From Akkermansia muciniphila (GTDB lineage Bacteria > Verrucomicrobiota > Verrucomicrobiia > Verrucomicrobiales > DEV007): a stretch of DNA of 64,000 bases. Numbering within the stretch: the first letter of the stretch is position 1; the number at the start of each line of letters is the position of its first letter. The notes under the pieces were generated by a model, which was not told the DNA's origin, ran no database searches, and saw only the letters and a list, made by a program, of their open reading frames with translations. A program made the translations under genes and the position numbers. Positions 7,825 to 16,547 of this stretch are shown here, piece after piece. Where the stretch lies: NCBI GenBank assembly GCA_945883495.1, contig CAMCXS010000013.1, positions 1 to 64,000 of the forward strand. Reading direction: 5' to 3'.

Positions 7825-9132
7825 ATGAAACGCGCCGCACTCGTCATCTCTCTTTCCTGCTGGGCTGTGGTTTGTCCCCTCCTGGCCCGTGAACCCTTTT
7901 CACTCAGTGGAAAAAGCGCAACCACCAGCGCCGCCGCCGCAGGTAGCAGCTTCCCGGACATTTTTGAGAGCGGGCTGCGAGCGGAGGGCGCCTTCCGCAC
8001 GCTGGATGGGCAGACGGCCCTCTACTCGCTGCGCTATGCGGACATCGAAAACGCGATGAGTTTCAGCATCAACGGCGCTGGGACCGAGGCAGAGTTCGTG
8101 ATTCCGATCACGGGCTTTAGCCGGACCTTCCAAGGGACCGATCGTGACGACTTGGAGGATCAGCTCGTTGACTTCCTGAAGAATGAAGGCGCGGATGTTT
8201 ATCGCGATTTCATGGAGGCCATCGACCAGATGTCGGCGGTGGCGGTTACCGATGGGAACCCATCGGCCGCAACGGCGACGATCGCCACCTCGGTGTTCAT
8301 GGAAAACGCGTTTGATGCAGGCAACGACGAGTGGGATCCGAAGAACGCGGGAGGCGAGAATGGAGCGAGGTTGATTGGGGCCTATCCAGAGTTCTCGGTG
8401 TTGTCCGCCGCCGGGTTTGACGGGACATCATGGGGGTATGAAGTCCCGCTGCCGCGGGGTCAGTTTGGCGAGAGCCGGGTGGGCTACAAGTTCTCCATGC
8501 CTCTGCGTTACCGGGACATCGAAGGGGCCAAGAGTGGCTCGGCGGGCCTGAGCATGTCGTTCCCCGTGCAAATCAAGAAGCCGGTTTACCAGGAAGAACG
8601 CATTGAGGACGGAGCAGGCGACCGGAAGATTTACCGGCCGCGCACCAATGGGCTGATTTGGCGGATGACGCCATCGGTTTCGGGCGTCGGGGCTGGATCG
8701 GCGGACTTTGCGGCCGGAAGCTTGCTGACGGCTGGAGCGCTCTCCAGTTCCGCGGAATACAAGTTTAGCGACAAGTTCCGGGCGACCTTGGGGAACCAAT
8801 TTACGATGATTGAAGGTGTCTCGGATCTTTCGGTCCAGGGGTATGACGTGGGCAGCGAGGTGAGCCAGCAGATGACCAAGACCGGCGTTCATCTGGCTTG
8901 GTCGCCTCGGGTGTCGCACACGTTGGCGGCTTACACGATTTTCAGTGCCTTCCTGCAGGACGCCGCCATCCCCGAGTTCTTCACCTTTGGCTTCGAGTAT
9001 TCGTATCTGCCAAGCGTGTTGAAAGAGGAAGGGCTCAACCCCGTCCTCACGCTGCGCGGCTACGCGGATGTCGCGGACGAAAAGGATTACGAGGCATACG
9101 GCATCCGGGTCGGAGCCGGTTTCGTGTTCTGA
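7825..9132 (+). CDS. Outer-membrane beta-barrel-like protein
   Basis: 435 residues from the ATG at 7825, which gives a standard signal peptide (MKRAALVISLSCWAVVCPLLA); a TTG at 7801 would add eight residues before it. The mature protein is rich in alternating aromatic/polar strands in its C-terminal half and ends in Val-Phe with a terminal Phe, the usual signature of BAM-inserted barrels (GIRVGAGFVF). I do not recognise a specific family. Residues about 60-160 may form a periplasmic domain. The 166 bp before it hold two hairpins (TTGCTT/AAGCAA near 7718-7735 and TTCGGCT/AGCCGAA near 7737-7777). A lipoprotein gene follows 21 bp downstream. Confidence 0.6.
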   Translation: MKRAALVISLSCWAVVCPLLAREPFSLSGKSATTSAAAAGSSFPDIFESGLRAEGAFRTLDGQTALYSLRYADIENAMSFSINGAGTEAEFVIPITGFSRTFQGTDRDDLEDQLVDFLKNEGADVYRDFMEAIDQMSAVAVTDGNPSAATATIATSVFMENAFDAGNDEWDPKNAGGENGARLIGAYPEFSVLSAAGFDGTSWGYEVPLPRGQFGESRVGYKFSMPLRYRDIEGAKSGSAGLSMSFPVQIKKPVYQEERIEDGAGDRKIYRPRTNGLIWRMTPSVSGVGAGSADFAAGSLLTAGALSSSAEYKFSDKFRATLGNQFTMIEGVSDLSVQGYDVGSEVSQQMTKTGVHLAWSPRVSHTLAAYTIFSAFLQDAAIPEFFTFGFEYSYLPSVLKEEGLNPVLTLRGYADVADEKDYEAYGIRVGAGFVF

Positions 9133-9153
9133 GTTTCCCCCGGAACCAAACCG

Positions 9154-9744
9154 ATGATTTCGATTCAAGGGTGGCAAGTTCACCGGGCGTTCCTGCGATG
9201 GGTGGCCCTGCTCTCCATCGTTTGCATGGTGGGGTGCTCCACGCCCTCCACTCCGCAACAGAAAGCGCTGCGGGCAGGGCTGATCTCCGGGGGCGCCGCC
9301 GCCGCCATCACGTTGGCGCTGGGCGGTGACGCTGGTCAGGCTGTGGCGATCGGCGTTGGGGTTGGCTCGCTCACCGGGGCGGTGGTTTATGTCCGCAACG
9401 AGATTGCGATCAGCCGTGAGAACGTGGACCGGGCGGAGTCGGAACTGGCGCGGCTGCGATCGGCGAATTCCGACCTTTCCCGAAAGCTGGAAGATGTGCG
9501 GGGGCAGCGGCTCGCGGCTTTCCAGGTGGGAAACTCCAAGAAAATCGTCGTGCTGGACACGCGGACGGGAAAAGCCGTGGAGCGGACCTTGAAAACATCC
9601 TCCGGAGCTTCCGTAAGCGCGCCGGTTGGGTTGGAGCTCTCCAGCATTCCAGCCGCCCCAGGCGAAGAAGCCAAGGTAGCCTATCGCACGGATGGGGCCG
9701 AAGCGGAGAACAGCTTTCCCGTGCTTTTCATGGGCAAGATCTGA
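9154..9744 (+). CDS. Putative lipoprotein with glycine-zipper and coiled coil
   Basis: 196 residues. The N-terminus has a hydrophobic segment ending in VCMVGCS, a plausible lipobox with Cys28 as the lipidated residue. Residues about 40-75 are glycine/alanine-rich (AGLISGGAAAAITLALGG, VGVGSLTGAVVY), a glycine-zipper type membrane segment. Residues about 85-118 are a coiled coil (ENVDRAESELARLRSANSDL). The rest is a small beta-rich tail. Likely anchored in the outer membrane and made with the barrel protein 21 bp upstream. The last 17 bp overlap the convergent OGT-like gene. Confidence 0.6.
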   Translation: MISIQGWQVHRAFLRWVALLSIVCMVGCSTPSTPQQKALRAGLISGGAAAAITLALGGDAGQAVAIGVGVGSLTGAVVYVRNEIAISRENVDRAESELARLRSANSDLSRKLEDVRGQRLAAFQVGNSKKIVVLDTRTGKAVERTLKTSSGASVSAPVGLELSSIPAAPGEEAKVAYRTDGAEAENSFPVLFMGKI

Positions 9745-11905
9745 GCGCCCATTCCTCCCAAATCTCGCGGAGTCCTCGCATCAGATGGCCGGCAAAGCGA
9801 GGGCCGTCACAAAGCGGTGAAGCCGCGACTTGCGCGCGCAGTCCGGACCGCAACGCCGCGAGCCGCGCCGGATCCTTGGCCCAGGTGACGGCGAGATCGG
9901 CATAGTCCTCGAAGTCGCGGGCGATGGTTCCAGCGAGACCGGCGTTGGCGATGTGCCCGAGGGCGTGACGGCCGGCGAACGTTTCCCCGGGGCAGGTAAT
10001 GACGGGGACGCCCATCCAGAGCGCTTCGCAAGTGGTCAGACCTCCACCGTAGGGGAAGGTGTCGAGGGCGAGATCGATTTCATTGTATTGGGCCAGCAAC
10101 TCGGCACGGGAACCACCGGGAAGCAATTGCAGCCGATCTCCCGAGACGCCGTGCGCCGCGAAGTCGTTGAGCAGCCGGTGCCGGACTGGAGGATCTGCTA
10201 AAGCGTAAAACTTGAGCAGGAGGCGAGAGCCAGGGACGCGCGTTAAGATTTGCGACCAAAGGGCCACCACCTGGGAATTGATCTTCACCAGGTTGTTGAA
10301 GCAGCCGAAGGTGATGAATCCATTGCGATCCGCGGGCAGGGGGCCGACTTCGGGAGCCTCGACTGGGGGATCGAAGCAAATGTAACCGTCCGGGAGCCGA
10401 AAGACTTTCTCGCGGTAATTTGCTTCGGTGCCTTCAAGGACTTGGTGGCGGTCCGCCACGAGGTAATCCATTTGTGGCAGACCGGTGGTGCCAACATATC
10501 CGATCCATGAAACTTGGATGGGCGCGGCGCGCGCGGCGAACACGGGGAGCCGGGGAGAGGTGTGGCCGTCCAGGTCGAAGAGGATGTCGACCTGGTCGCG
10601 GCGAATTTGTTCCGTGAGTTCAGGATTGGACAGGCCGCGCACGTCTCGCCACTCGGCGGCGGCGTTGCGGAACCGTTGATTCATCGCGTCGATAGTGGTT
10701 CGGTCGTTGTAGCAAATGATGGTGGCTTCTTCGGGAGCGAGGTGCTCGATGGTGCGGATCAGCAGAAACCCAACCGGGTGATGGCCCAGGTCCGCCGAGA
10801 GAAAGCCCAGGCGCAAGGGCCGGTTCCGATCGCGCGAGTTGAGCCAGGCGTGCGGAGTCTCCGCCGGGAGGTTTTGTCGTTGCCGCCATCGTTCGTGGGC
10901 CTCCGCGAGACTCGCGGTGGTGACCCCGGGGAGGTACTGCTCACAAAGCAGGGCGCGGTTTTGGAGCGGCAAATTGGTGGGTTCCAAGGAGGCGGCTTGA
11001 CGGTGGAAGGCAATCGCTTCTTCGGCCCGTCCTTGGCACATGAGGACTCCGCCGAGTTGACTGAGAACCAAGGCCGAAGCGGGGGAAATCGCTAAGGCAT
11101 CACGGAGCGTGGCTTCGGCATCGGCGTAGCGGTGCCGTTTGGAGAAGGTCGTGGCCAAGTTACCCATGGCCTTGAGATAGCGAGGATCCAGGGCGAGCGC
11201 TTCGCGGCAGAGGGCTTCCGCTCCTTCCCACTGGCATAGCTCGATGAATACAGAGGCGAGGTTGTGAATCACCTGGGCGGAGCGGGGGGCGCGCTCCCGG
11301 GCCTGCTGAAGACATTCGAGCGCTTCGGCGGGTCGACCCATGATGTTCAGGGCGGCCCCCAAATTCATGAGGGCACCCGCATCACCAGGGGCCAAGGCCA
11401 GCGCTTGCCGATGCGCCTCCGCTGCTTCCGTCATGCGGCCAAGTGCTTGCAATGCGGTGCCCAGATTGTTGGCGGCGCGGGCGTCGGAGGGGTTGAAGTC
11501 CAGGAGCTTCCGGTACGCATCCGCCGCCTCTTCGTAACGGCCTTGGCCTTGCAGGGCGTTGCCCAGGTTGTTCCAGGCCATCGGATGGCGTTGATCGAGC
11601 GACAGCGCTTTCCGTGCGGCTGCCTCCGCTTCCTGCGGGCGCTGTTGCTGCCACAAAATCACGCTGAGATTGTTGTGGGAATCGATGTGGCGGGGCGCAA
11701 TTTTGAGCAGTCGGCGGGTCAGGGCTTCCGCCGTGGCCAAGTCTCCACCGAAGTAGGCCGCCAAGCTCCACAAGCGCACGGCCTCGGGCTGGTTGGGGGC
11801 GTGCTTGAGGATCGTTTGGCATTCCGCCGCGACGTCGGCCAAGCGCCGGGCTTCGAGGTGCGCCGCGGCTGTTTCCAAAGCTCTTTGCAGTGCTTTTTTG
11901 GTCAT
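9728..11905 (-). CDS. TPR / O-GlcNAc transferase-like glycosyltransferase (GT41)
   Basis: 725 residues from the ATG at 11905. That ATG overlaps the TGA of the upstream glycosyltransferase in an ATGA arrangement, which is why I prefer it to the ATG at 11935. Residues about 1-320 are eight to nine 34-residue TPR units (such as AWNNLGNALQGQGRYEEAADAYRKLL split over two helices). The C-terminal half matches the GT41 catalytic region: LFDLDGHT, QVSWIGYVGTTGLP, DYLVADR, FGCFNNLVKI, LALDTFPYGGGLTTCEALWMGVPVIT, and AGRHALG. Bacterial relatives transfer sugars to protein Ser/Thr from nucleotide sugars; the acceptor here is unknown. It ends by overlapping the convergent lipoprotein gene by 17 bp. Confidence 0.88.
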   Translation of the reverse strand: MTKKALQRALETAAAHLEARRLADVAAECQTILKHAPNQPEAVRLWSLAAYFGGDLATAEALTRRLLKIAPRHIDSHNNLSVILWQQQRPQEAEAAARKALSLDQRHPMAWNNLGNALQGQGRYEEAADAYRKLLDFNPSDARAANNLGTALQALGRMTEAAEAHRQALALAPGDAGALMNLGAALNIMGRPAEALECLQQARERAPRSAQVIHNLASVFIELCQWEGAEALCREALALDPRYLKAMGNLATTFSKRHRYADAEATLRDALAISPASALVLSQLGGVLMCQGRAEEAIAFHRQAASLEPTNLPLQNRALLCEQYLPGVTTASLAEAHERWRQRQNLPAETPHAWLNSRDRNRPLRLGFLSADLGHHPVGFLLIRTIEHLAPEEATIICYNDRTTIDAMNQRFRNAAAEWRDVRGLSNPELTEQIRRDQVDILFDLDGHTSPRLPVFAARAAPIQVSWIGYVGTTGLPQMDYLVADRHQVLEGTEANYREKVFRLPDGYICFDPPVEAPEVGPLPADRNGFITFGCFNNLVKINSQVVALWSQILTRVPGSRLLLKFYALADPPVRHRLLNDFAAHGVSGDRLQLLPGGSRAELLAQYNEIDLALDTFPYGGGLTTCEALWMGVPVITCPGETFAGRHALGHIANAGLAGTIARDFEDYADLAVTWAKDPARLAALRSGLRAQVAASPLCDGPRFAGHLMRGLREIWEEWALRSCP

Positions 11906-13029
11906 GACTTCCAGCTTGGCAGGACGGATTCCCATTCGCGGGCGCGCGCGCTCCAGGTGCAGGAGGCGTTGATCTCCCGGACTTGCTCAAACTGAGCGGC
12001 GGCGAAGTTTGCGGGATCTTTTCGCCAAGTGGCCAAGACGGAGCGGAGCACTTGATAATACTGCGAGCCGAACGCTGTGGCGTCGTTGTTTTGCATCGGG
12101 GGAACCAGCGTGGCGCGGCCCAGGGTAGTTTCGGGAAGCGCGCCCAGATCCGTGGTGACGACGTGCGCGCCGGCGGCCATCGCTTCCATGACCGCGATAC
12201 AGCTCGTTTCGGCAAAGGTATTGGGATAGCTGAGGATGGTGGCGCCACGCAAGGCCACGGCCAAATCCCGCTGCGAAATGGAACCGAAATAACGCCCGCC
12301 GGGCACCGAGCGGCAGCGCTCATACAGTCCTGTGAATTGGTCGGACTCCTCCGGCACGTGATAGACTTTCATGCTGGAGTAGACCTGGAGTTCGGCGTCG
12401 GGAAACTCCTGGTGGAGTGGGCGGAACACGGCGGCGAGGACGTTCAAGCCGCGGAATGGGGTGCTGGTATAAGCCAGGACCGGGTGTGCCGGTTTGGCTT
12501 GGATCAAATCGGCTGGTGAGGTGAAGAGTTGCTCAAAGGTCGGAGCGATGGCGTTGCGGAGAATCGAGAGGCGATTCAGATCCAGCGGAAACTTCTCTAG
12601 ATAGCGGTCGCGTTGCCAAGCGGAGATGCAGACGACTCGATCCCAGGCGGCGCGCACTTCGGGTTGTTGCAAGCTGGCGACCGCCGGTTGGTCGTAGGAG
12701 TGTTGCGTCCACAGGACCAGCGAGGTGCAGGGAGGAAGGTATCGCCTCAGTTGCGGGCCGAGATCGGCGGGACCGTTGAGGACGATGACGGCGTCACGAG
12801 ATTGAGCGAGCAGATCCGCCGTCAATTCCCGTTCTGGGATGCAGCGCACGCCTTGGACCTCCCGGGCGTTCGGCACGTGATTGACCAGACTGACCTGATG
12901 ACCACGGCGGACGAGTTCCGCCGCGAGGTAGCAGAGAGCAGACTGCGAGCCCCCGAGCGGGCGCTCCGCTGGCGTGGAGACATCATAGTCCCAGGGAATT
13001 GGGTCGAAGAAGAGCAAGTCCATGCGCAC
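11902..13029 (-). CDS. Glycosyltransferase family 4
   Basis: 375 residues, a GT-B fold enzyme. The N-lobe includes GGSQSALCYLAAELVRRGHQVSLV, and the C-lobe includes the GT4 donor-site region SYPNTFAETSCIAVMEAMAAGAHVV with the E-x7-E type glutamates, followed by TTDLGALPETTLG. It would transfer a hexose from a nucleotide sugar. It starts 12 bp after the isomerase-like gene and is translationally coupled (ATGA) to the OGT-like enzyme, so these two glycosyltransferases probably act on the same target or glycan. MRMD gives two possible Met starts. Confidence 0.88.
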   Translation of the reverse strand: MRMDLLFFDPIPWDYDVSTPAERPLGGSQSALCYLAAELVRRGHQVSLVNHVPNAREVQGVRCIPERELTADLLAQSRDAVIVLNGPADLGPQLRRYLPPCTSLVLWTQHSYDQPAVASLQQPEVRAAWDRVVCISAWQRDRYLEKFPLDLNRLSILRNAIAPTFEQLFTSPADLIQAKPAHPVLAYTSTPFRGLNVLAAVFRPLHQEFPDAELQVYSSMKVYHVPEESDQFTGLYERCRSVPGGRYFGSISQRDLAVALRGATILSYPNTFAETSCIAVMEAMAAGAHVVTTDLGALPETTLGRATLVPPMQNNDATAFGSQYYQVLRSVLATWRKDPANFAAAQFEQVREINASCTWSARAREWESVLPSWKS

Positions 13030-13041
13030 GGCGGCGGCGGA

Positions 13042-13941
13042 TCAGACGTCGCACACCATCGCGGCGTGGCGCAGCGCGAGGACGTGATCCTCCCAGGTCG
13101 GGATGAATTCGTGCACCAAGTAGCCCGTATAGCCAGTGGCCAGGATCTCCTTGAGGATCGCTGGATAATTGATCTCCTGACGGTCGTCGAGTTCCTGGCG
13201 GCCTGGATTTCCCGCCGTGTGATAATGGCCGATGATATCTTTGTGCTGCCGGATGCGGCGGATGATATCGCCGTCCATAATCGAGACGTGGTAGATATCG
13301 AAGAGCAGTTTCATATGCTCCGGAGCACCCACGGCCTTGACGAGGTCCGCGCAAAAATCGATGTGATCTCCGAAGTATCCAGGGTGCCCTTTCATGGGGT
13401 GGGAACCGTCCCGGGAATTCAGATGTTCGAGGACCAAGGTGACGTTTTTCTCTTGGGCGAAGGGCATCACTTCTTGCCAGACGGCGATGCAGCTTTTCGC
13501 GGCCTCGTCTTCCTTCATCCCGTCGTATCGCATCCCAGTGAACGTAATGACGTTCCGGCAGTTCACGTCGTGAGCGGCTTGGATCGACTCGCGGAGCTTC
13601 TCGATGGTGCGCTCGCGGAATTGCGGATTGCAGGGGCCTTCGGCAAATCCGTGGCTGCTGACCAGGGAGATTTCAAGACCGAGTTCGCGGACCTGGGGAT
13701 AGAACTTGCGGTCGATTCCCTCCATGGCGACGAGGCCGATCTCCTGGCAGAGCCCGGCCAGAGCGAGGGTGTCCATCCGATCCTTAAAGGTCCATCCCAT
13801 GATTGACTGCTTGAAGCGGCCGTTGCGGATCTTGAAGTCCGCGGGCGTGGTGGAGGCGGGGGCCTGCGCGTTGGCGTGGGCGGGCATGGCCGCACCAAGC
13901 CCGAGGGCCAGGGAGGCGCCGAAGAGATCGCGTCGTTTCAT
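13042..13941 (-). CDS. Exported hydroxypyruvate isomerase-like sugar isomerase/epimerase
   Basis: 299 residues from the ATG at 13941. This start gives a Tat-type signal (MKRRDLFGASLALGLGAA with twin Arg), whereas the frame upstream has no such character. The mature part is an AP-endonuclease-2/xylose-isomerase-like TIM barrel: metal-ligand regions VLEHLNSRDG, LLFDIYHVSIMDGD, IGHYHTAGNPGRQELDD and YLVHEFIP fit the hydroxypyruvate isomerase family (Glu, Asp, His, Glu ligands). PVC bacteria have many exported members of unknown substrate, so the specific reaction is uncertain. The GT4 gene follows 12 bp downstream. Confidence 0.85.
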   Translation of the reverse strand: MKRRDLFGASLALGLGAAMPAHANAQAPASTTPADFKIRNGRFKQSIMGWTFKDRMDTLALAGLCQEIGLVAMEGIDRKFYPQVRELGLEISLVSSHGFAEGPCNPQFRERTIEKLRESIQAAHDVNCRNVITFTGMRYDGMKEDEAAKSCIAVWQEVMPFAQEKNVTLVLEHLNSRDGSHPMKGHPGYFGDHIDFCADLVKAVGAPEHMKLLFDIYHVSIMDGDIIRRIRQHKDIIGHYHTAGNPGRQELDDRQEINYPAILKEILATGYTGYLVHEFIPTWEDHVLALRHAAMVCDV

Positions 13942-14071
13942 CGGGGCCGAGTCTCGCGGACGAGGGAGGGTTTGCGCAAGGTGAAAGGACTTTCGCCCGT
14001 TCGTGGAGCAGAGTCGGCGATCCACGTTGTGCCGCTGGACGCGTGGACCGGAACGCGGCGGAGGTGAAGCA

Positions 14072-14332
14072 TCAATCAGACAACGCCTTGCCCGCCTTCT
14101 CACCGACGCGGATCATCTTTTCTTTGCCGGTTTCCAAGCTTTTGGAGACTGTTTCCTGGGTTTCGACACTGACGTAGGTGACGTAGCCGAGATAGCCGAG
14201 AAGGAGAATTGCCGCGACAACGACGAGTTGCAGGAGCTTGCGGAAGATGGCGAACAGCAAGACGCCGAGAAGAATGATGCCGCCCACCAGGTAGACGGGG
14301 TGAGAAGCAAGGAAAGAGGGGATTTGTTCCAT
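14072..14332 (-). CDS. Small membrane protein
   Basis: 86 residues. Two adjacent hydrophobic segments, about 12-30 (LVGGIILLGVLLFAIF) and 33-53 (LLQLVVVAAILLLGYLGYV), followed by a charged amphipathic tail rich in Lys/Glu (SLETGKEKMIRVGEKAGKAL). No recognised domain. It lies between the desaturase and the isomerase-like gene on the same strand, 130 bp ahead of the latter. Confidence 0.6.
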   Translation of the reverse strand: MEQIPSFLASHPVYLVGGIILLGVLLFAIFRKLLQLVVVAAILLLGYLGYVTYVSVETQETVSKSLETGKEKMIRVGEKAGKALSD

Positions 14333-14411
14333 GGCGGTTGGTTGGACGGATCGTCCCGCCGTCTACTCACTTTGGGTTTAGCGGAATTCTATCGGCTACC
14401 AGCTGGTCGAA

Positions 14412-15395
14412 TCAACCGTGTTGGCCTACGGGTACCATGGTTTGAGTGTCGACGTCCCAGAGCTTTAAACGCAGGCAGGCGGCGATGTCGCGGGGATGCA
14501 GGCTGGTGGTCTGCGGGTTCTGCAACTCCGAGATTGCCTGCATCACTTCGGGCAACCGGTAGAACGGGATGCGCGAGTTGAGGTGATGAATATGGTGATA
14601 CCCGATATTCGCCGTGAACCAGCCCATCACCTTGCCTGTAGACAGAAAGCTGGACGATTCCAAAGCCGCCCGCTCGTAGGTCCATCCATCCTTGCTTTGC
14701 AAATATACCCCGGGGAAGTTGTGCTGGGCATAAAAAAGATACGAGCCAAACGCGCAGGCAATGAAGGACGGAATCAACATGACGAGGAGAAGGCTGAGCG
14801 TTCCGCCGGTCGAGTAAATCCACAACGCGATCCCTGCGTGCAAAAGAAGTGCGGCGAGCGAGTCCAGATGCTTCAGCTTGTTCCGGGAATTCAGGAATGG
14901 ATGCAGGCACATTCCAAAGAGAAAGATAAAGACATAGCCAAACAGAATCGTTGCAGGGTGGCGCATGAACAGATAGCGCAGTTGAGCGGACCGGGAGCTG
15001 CGGGCATACTGTTCCGTGGTCATCACCGGGAATGAGCCGATCTCTGATCCCTTGAGGCGGGAATTGTGGTTGTGATGATGATTGTGCGAGCTGTTCCAAA
15101 TGCTGCTTGGACTCAACAAAAGAATGCCCGTGATTCGCATCAGCGCTTTCGCTAGCTTGGAATGGGGCAGAATCGCATGATGCTGGTGATCGTGATAAAG
15201 AACAAAGAGCCGCAACAGGAGGAGTCCGGCGAGAGCGCTGCTCGCCAGTCGTAAAGTCCAGTGAAAAGCGGCGCCAGCGCCAAAGAGTGCGGCCACCAAA
15301 GGCGCAATGGTGGACAAAATGCACCACCAACTCCGTGGCGAGCAATCAACCGCGTAAGGCTTGGTGGCCAGGATCAAAGCCTTGCCGGTTCTCAT
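14412..15395 (-). CDS. Fatty acid desaturase
   Basis: 327 residues, an integral membrane di-iron enzyme that introduces a double bond into acyl chains. The three histidine boxes are present: HDHQHH (68-73), HNHHHNH (104-110) and HHIHH (267-271), with an extra QHNFPG (224-229) typical of the family. Hydrophobic spans at about 27-66, 146-164, 181-217. An alternative reading frame of similar length on the same strand overlaps it but lacks the boxes. The ATG at 15395 lies at the expected distance before the first membrane segment. Confidence 0.88.
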   Translation of the reverse strand: MRTGKALILATKPYAVDCSPRSWWCILSTIAPLVAALFGAGAAFHWTLRLASSALAGLLLLRLFVLYHDHQHHAILPHSKLAKALMRITGILLLSPSSIWNSSHNHHHNHNSRLKGSEIGSFPVMTTEQYARSSRSAQLRYLFMRHPATILFGYVFIFLFGMCLHPFLNSRNKLKHLDSLAALLLHAGIALWIYSTGGTLSLLLVMLIPSFIACAFGSYLFYAQHNFPGVYLQSKDGWTYERAALESSSFLSTGKVMGWFTANIGYHHIHHLNSRIPFYRLPEVMQAISELQNPQTTSLHPRDIAACLRLKLWDVDTQTMVPVGQHG

Positions 15396-15715
15396 CGATT
15401 TTGCTTTCTCGCGCGGAAGAGTCCTCCCAATGCATCATTTGTCGAACTCCGGATGCAAATCATTTGAATTGCAGGCGGGGCCCAGGGAGACGATCCGAGA
15501 AGGCGACGTCCTCCGAACCAGAGGGAAGGAAGTCCAAGCAGAACCGGGGTTCACGCGAGGAACCGCCTTCGAAGCTGGTGGATCGGAGTGACTCCGGTTG
15601 GATTTCCCGGCTCATTACGCTCCCAAAGCTTCGTCCCCAGGGCGGGCTTTCAACTTTTGGAGCTGTGATTGAAGCTCTAGTTGCCGGTGTTCCGAGGCCG
15701 GGACTAGGATGGGAG
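15396..15715. other. Intergenic region, divergent promoters
   Basis: 320 bp between the divergent desaturase and cupin starts. A frame in phase with the cupin stays open across it, but it has no protein-like character. Apart from a small CGGA/TCCG hairpin near 15585-15597 I see nothing that I can name. Confidence 0.5.
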
Positions 15716-16069
15716 ATGACCGTCGTTCCCATTTCCACCCAAACTCCGTTCACCACCAAGGATGGTTCCACGATCCGGAGCATTCTGGACCGGACCAACG
15801 CCCCGGTCCAGAAGCAGAGCTTGGCCGAGGCTACGGTTCCCGCTGGAGGCGCTACCCAGCGGCATTATCACAAGATGAGCGAGGAGTTTTATTTCATCCT
15901 CGATGGTTTGGGCCAGATGGAGATCGATGGCGAAGAGCGAACAGTTATGCCGGGCGACGCGATCCTCATCCCATCGGGGAGTTGGCACCAAATCGTAGCC
16001 CAAGAGACCCTGCGAATGCTCTGCTGCTGCGCGCCACCTTACGCGCATGAGGATACTTTTTTTGAGTGA
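15716..16069 (+). CDS. Cupin domain protein
   Basis: 117 residues from the ATG at 15716, which has an AGG seven bases upstream. A single small cupin barrel: motif 1 HYHKMSEEFYFILDGLGQME (His, His, Glu, Glu-like metal ligands) and motif 2 PGDAILIPSGSWHQI with the terminal His. Such proteins bind a metal and either catalyse small-molecule isomerisation/oxidation or act as sensors; nothing here tells which. The frame extends far upstream but that part looks non-coding. The broken ArsR gene converges on it from the other side. Confidence 0.8.
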   Translation: MTVVPISTQTPFTTKDGSTIRSILDRTNAPVQKQSLAEATVPAGGATQRHYHKMSEEFYFILDGLGQMEIDGEERTVMPGDAILIPSGSWHQIVAQETLRMLCCCAPPYAHEDTFFE

Positions 16070-16093
16070 GGCCAACGGTCGTGGGCCGTCCAG

Positions 16094-16417
16094 TCATAAA
16101 TATAGTTTATTGAAGTCGAACTGACTGCAGCCCAAGTCGAGCATTTGGGTGTTCTCTTGGAGACAGGACGCGAATTCCGGTGCCAACTGGTAAAGGCGCG
16201 GCTGGGCCTGCTTCTCTTGGATGACCGGACCGGTCCGGCCCGGCTTCGGACAAGATGCGGAGGTGCTTCGAAACATTGTACGAGGATATGCCGATGGAAT
16301 CGGCCAACTCGTTGACGGTGGCGGGACCCTGGAGAAGCCTGCGCATGATCCGCAAACGGCTTTCCTCGCCGAGCGCGCCTTCATGGCGGCGATGCAGTCG
16401 AACGCGTTCACCATCAA
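16094..16417 (-). pseudogene. ArsR-type regulator split by two compensating frameshifts
   Basis: Read on the minus strand, one frame gives the start (MVNAFDCIAAMKA), the next gives the winged-helix core (LGEESRLRIMRRLLQGPATV, then ELADSIGISSYNVSKHLRIL) and the first frame gives the wing and end (EKQAQPRLYQLAPEF). The first switch is at a GCGCGC run near 16371-16376, the second in the CCGG-rich stretch near 16230-16245. Together they make one ordinary ArsR/SmtB HTH protein of about 107 residues. As assembled the gene cannot make an intact regulator: either a pseudogene or two sequencing/assembly errors in GC-rich runs. It diverges from the porin gene across a perfect dyad. Confidence 0.7.
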
Positions 16418-16482
16418 GACTTTGGCACGTATTCAGGTCGTGCTAAGCGCCGAATTTTTTTTGGGGGGGGATTTGCAAAAGA

Positions 16483-16514
16483 AACTGATATCCAACTACG
16501 CCATACTATCAGTT
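16483..16514. promoter_or_regulatory. 8-bp perfect dyad, candidate ArsR operator
   Basis: AACTGATA at 16483-16490 and TATCAGTT at 16507-16514 are perfect inverted halves separated by 16 bp, in the 130-bp gap between the ArsR-type gene and the porin. The AT-rich dyad stands out from its GC-rich surroundings. ArsR proteins bind such dyads near their own promoters; the assignment is inference from position. Confidence 0.45.
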
Positions 16515-16547
16515 GTTCTGAGTTTTGATTTCTTTTATTCTGGCGGC

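Noticed and set aside
14389-15345. Second long frame overlapping the desaturase on the same strand
   Set aside because: It lacks the histidine boxes and membrane spans that the 14412-15395 frame has.
16221-16547. N-terminal extension of the porin
   Set aside because: It overlaps the ArsR gene in antisense and the signal peptide begins only at 16548.
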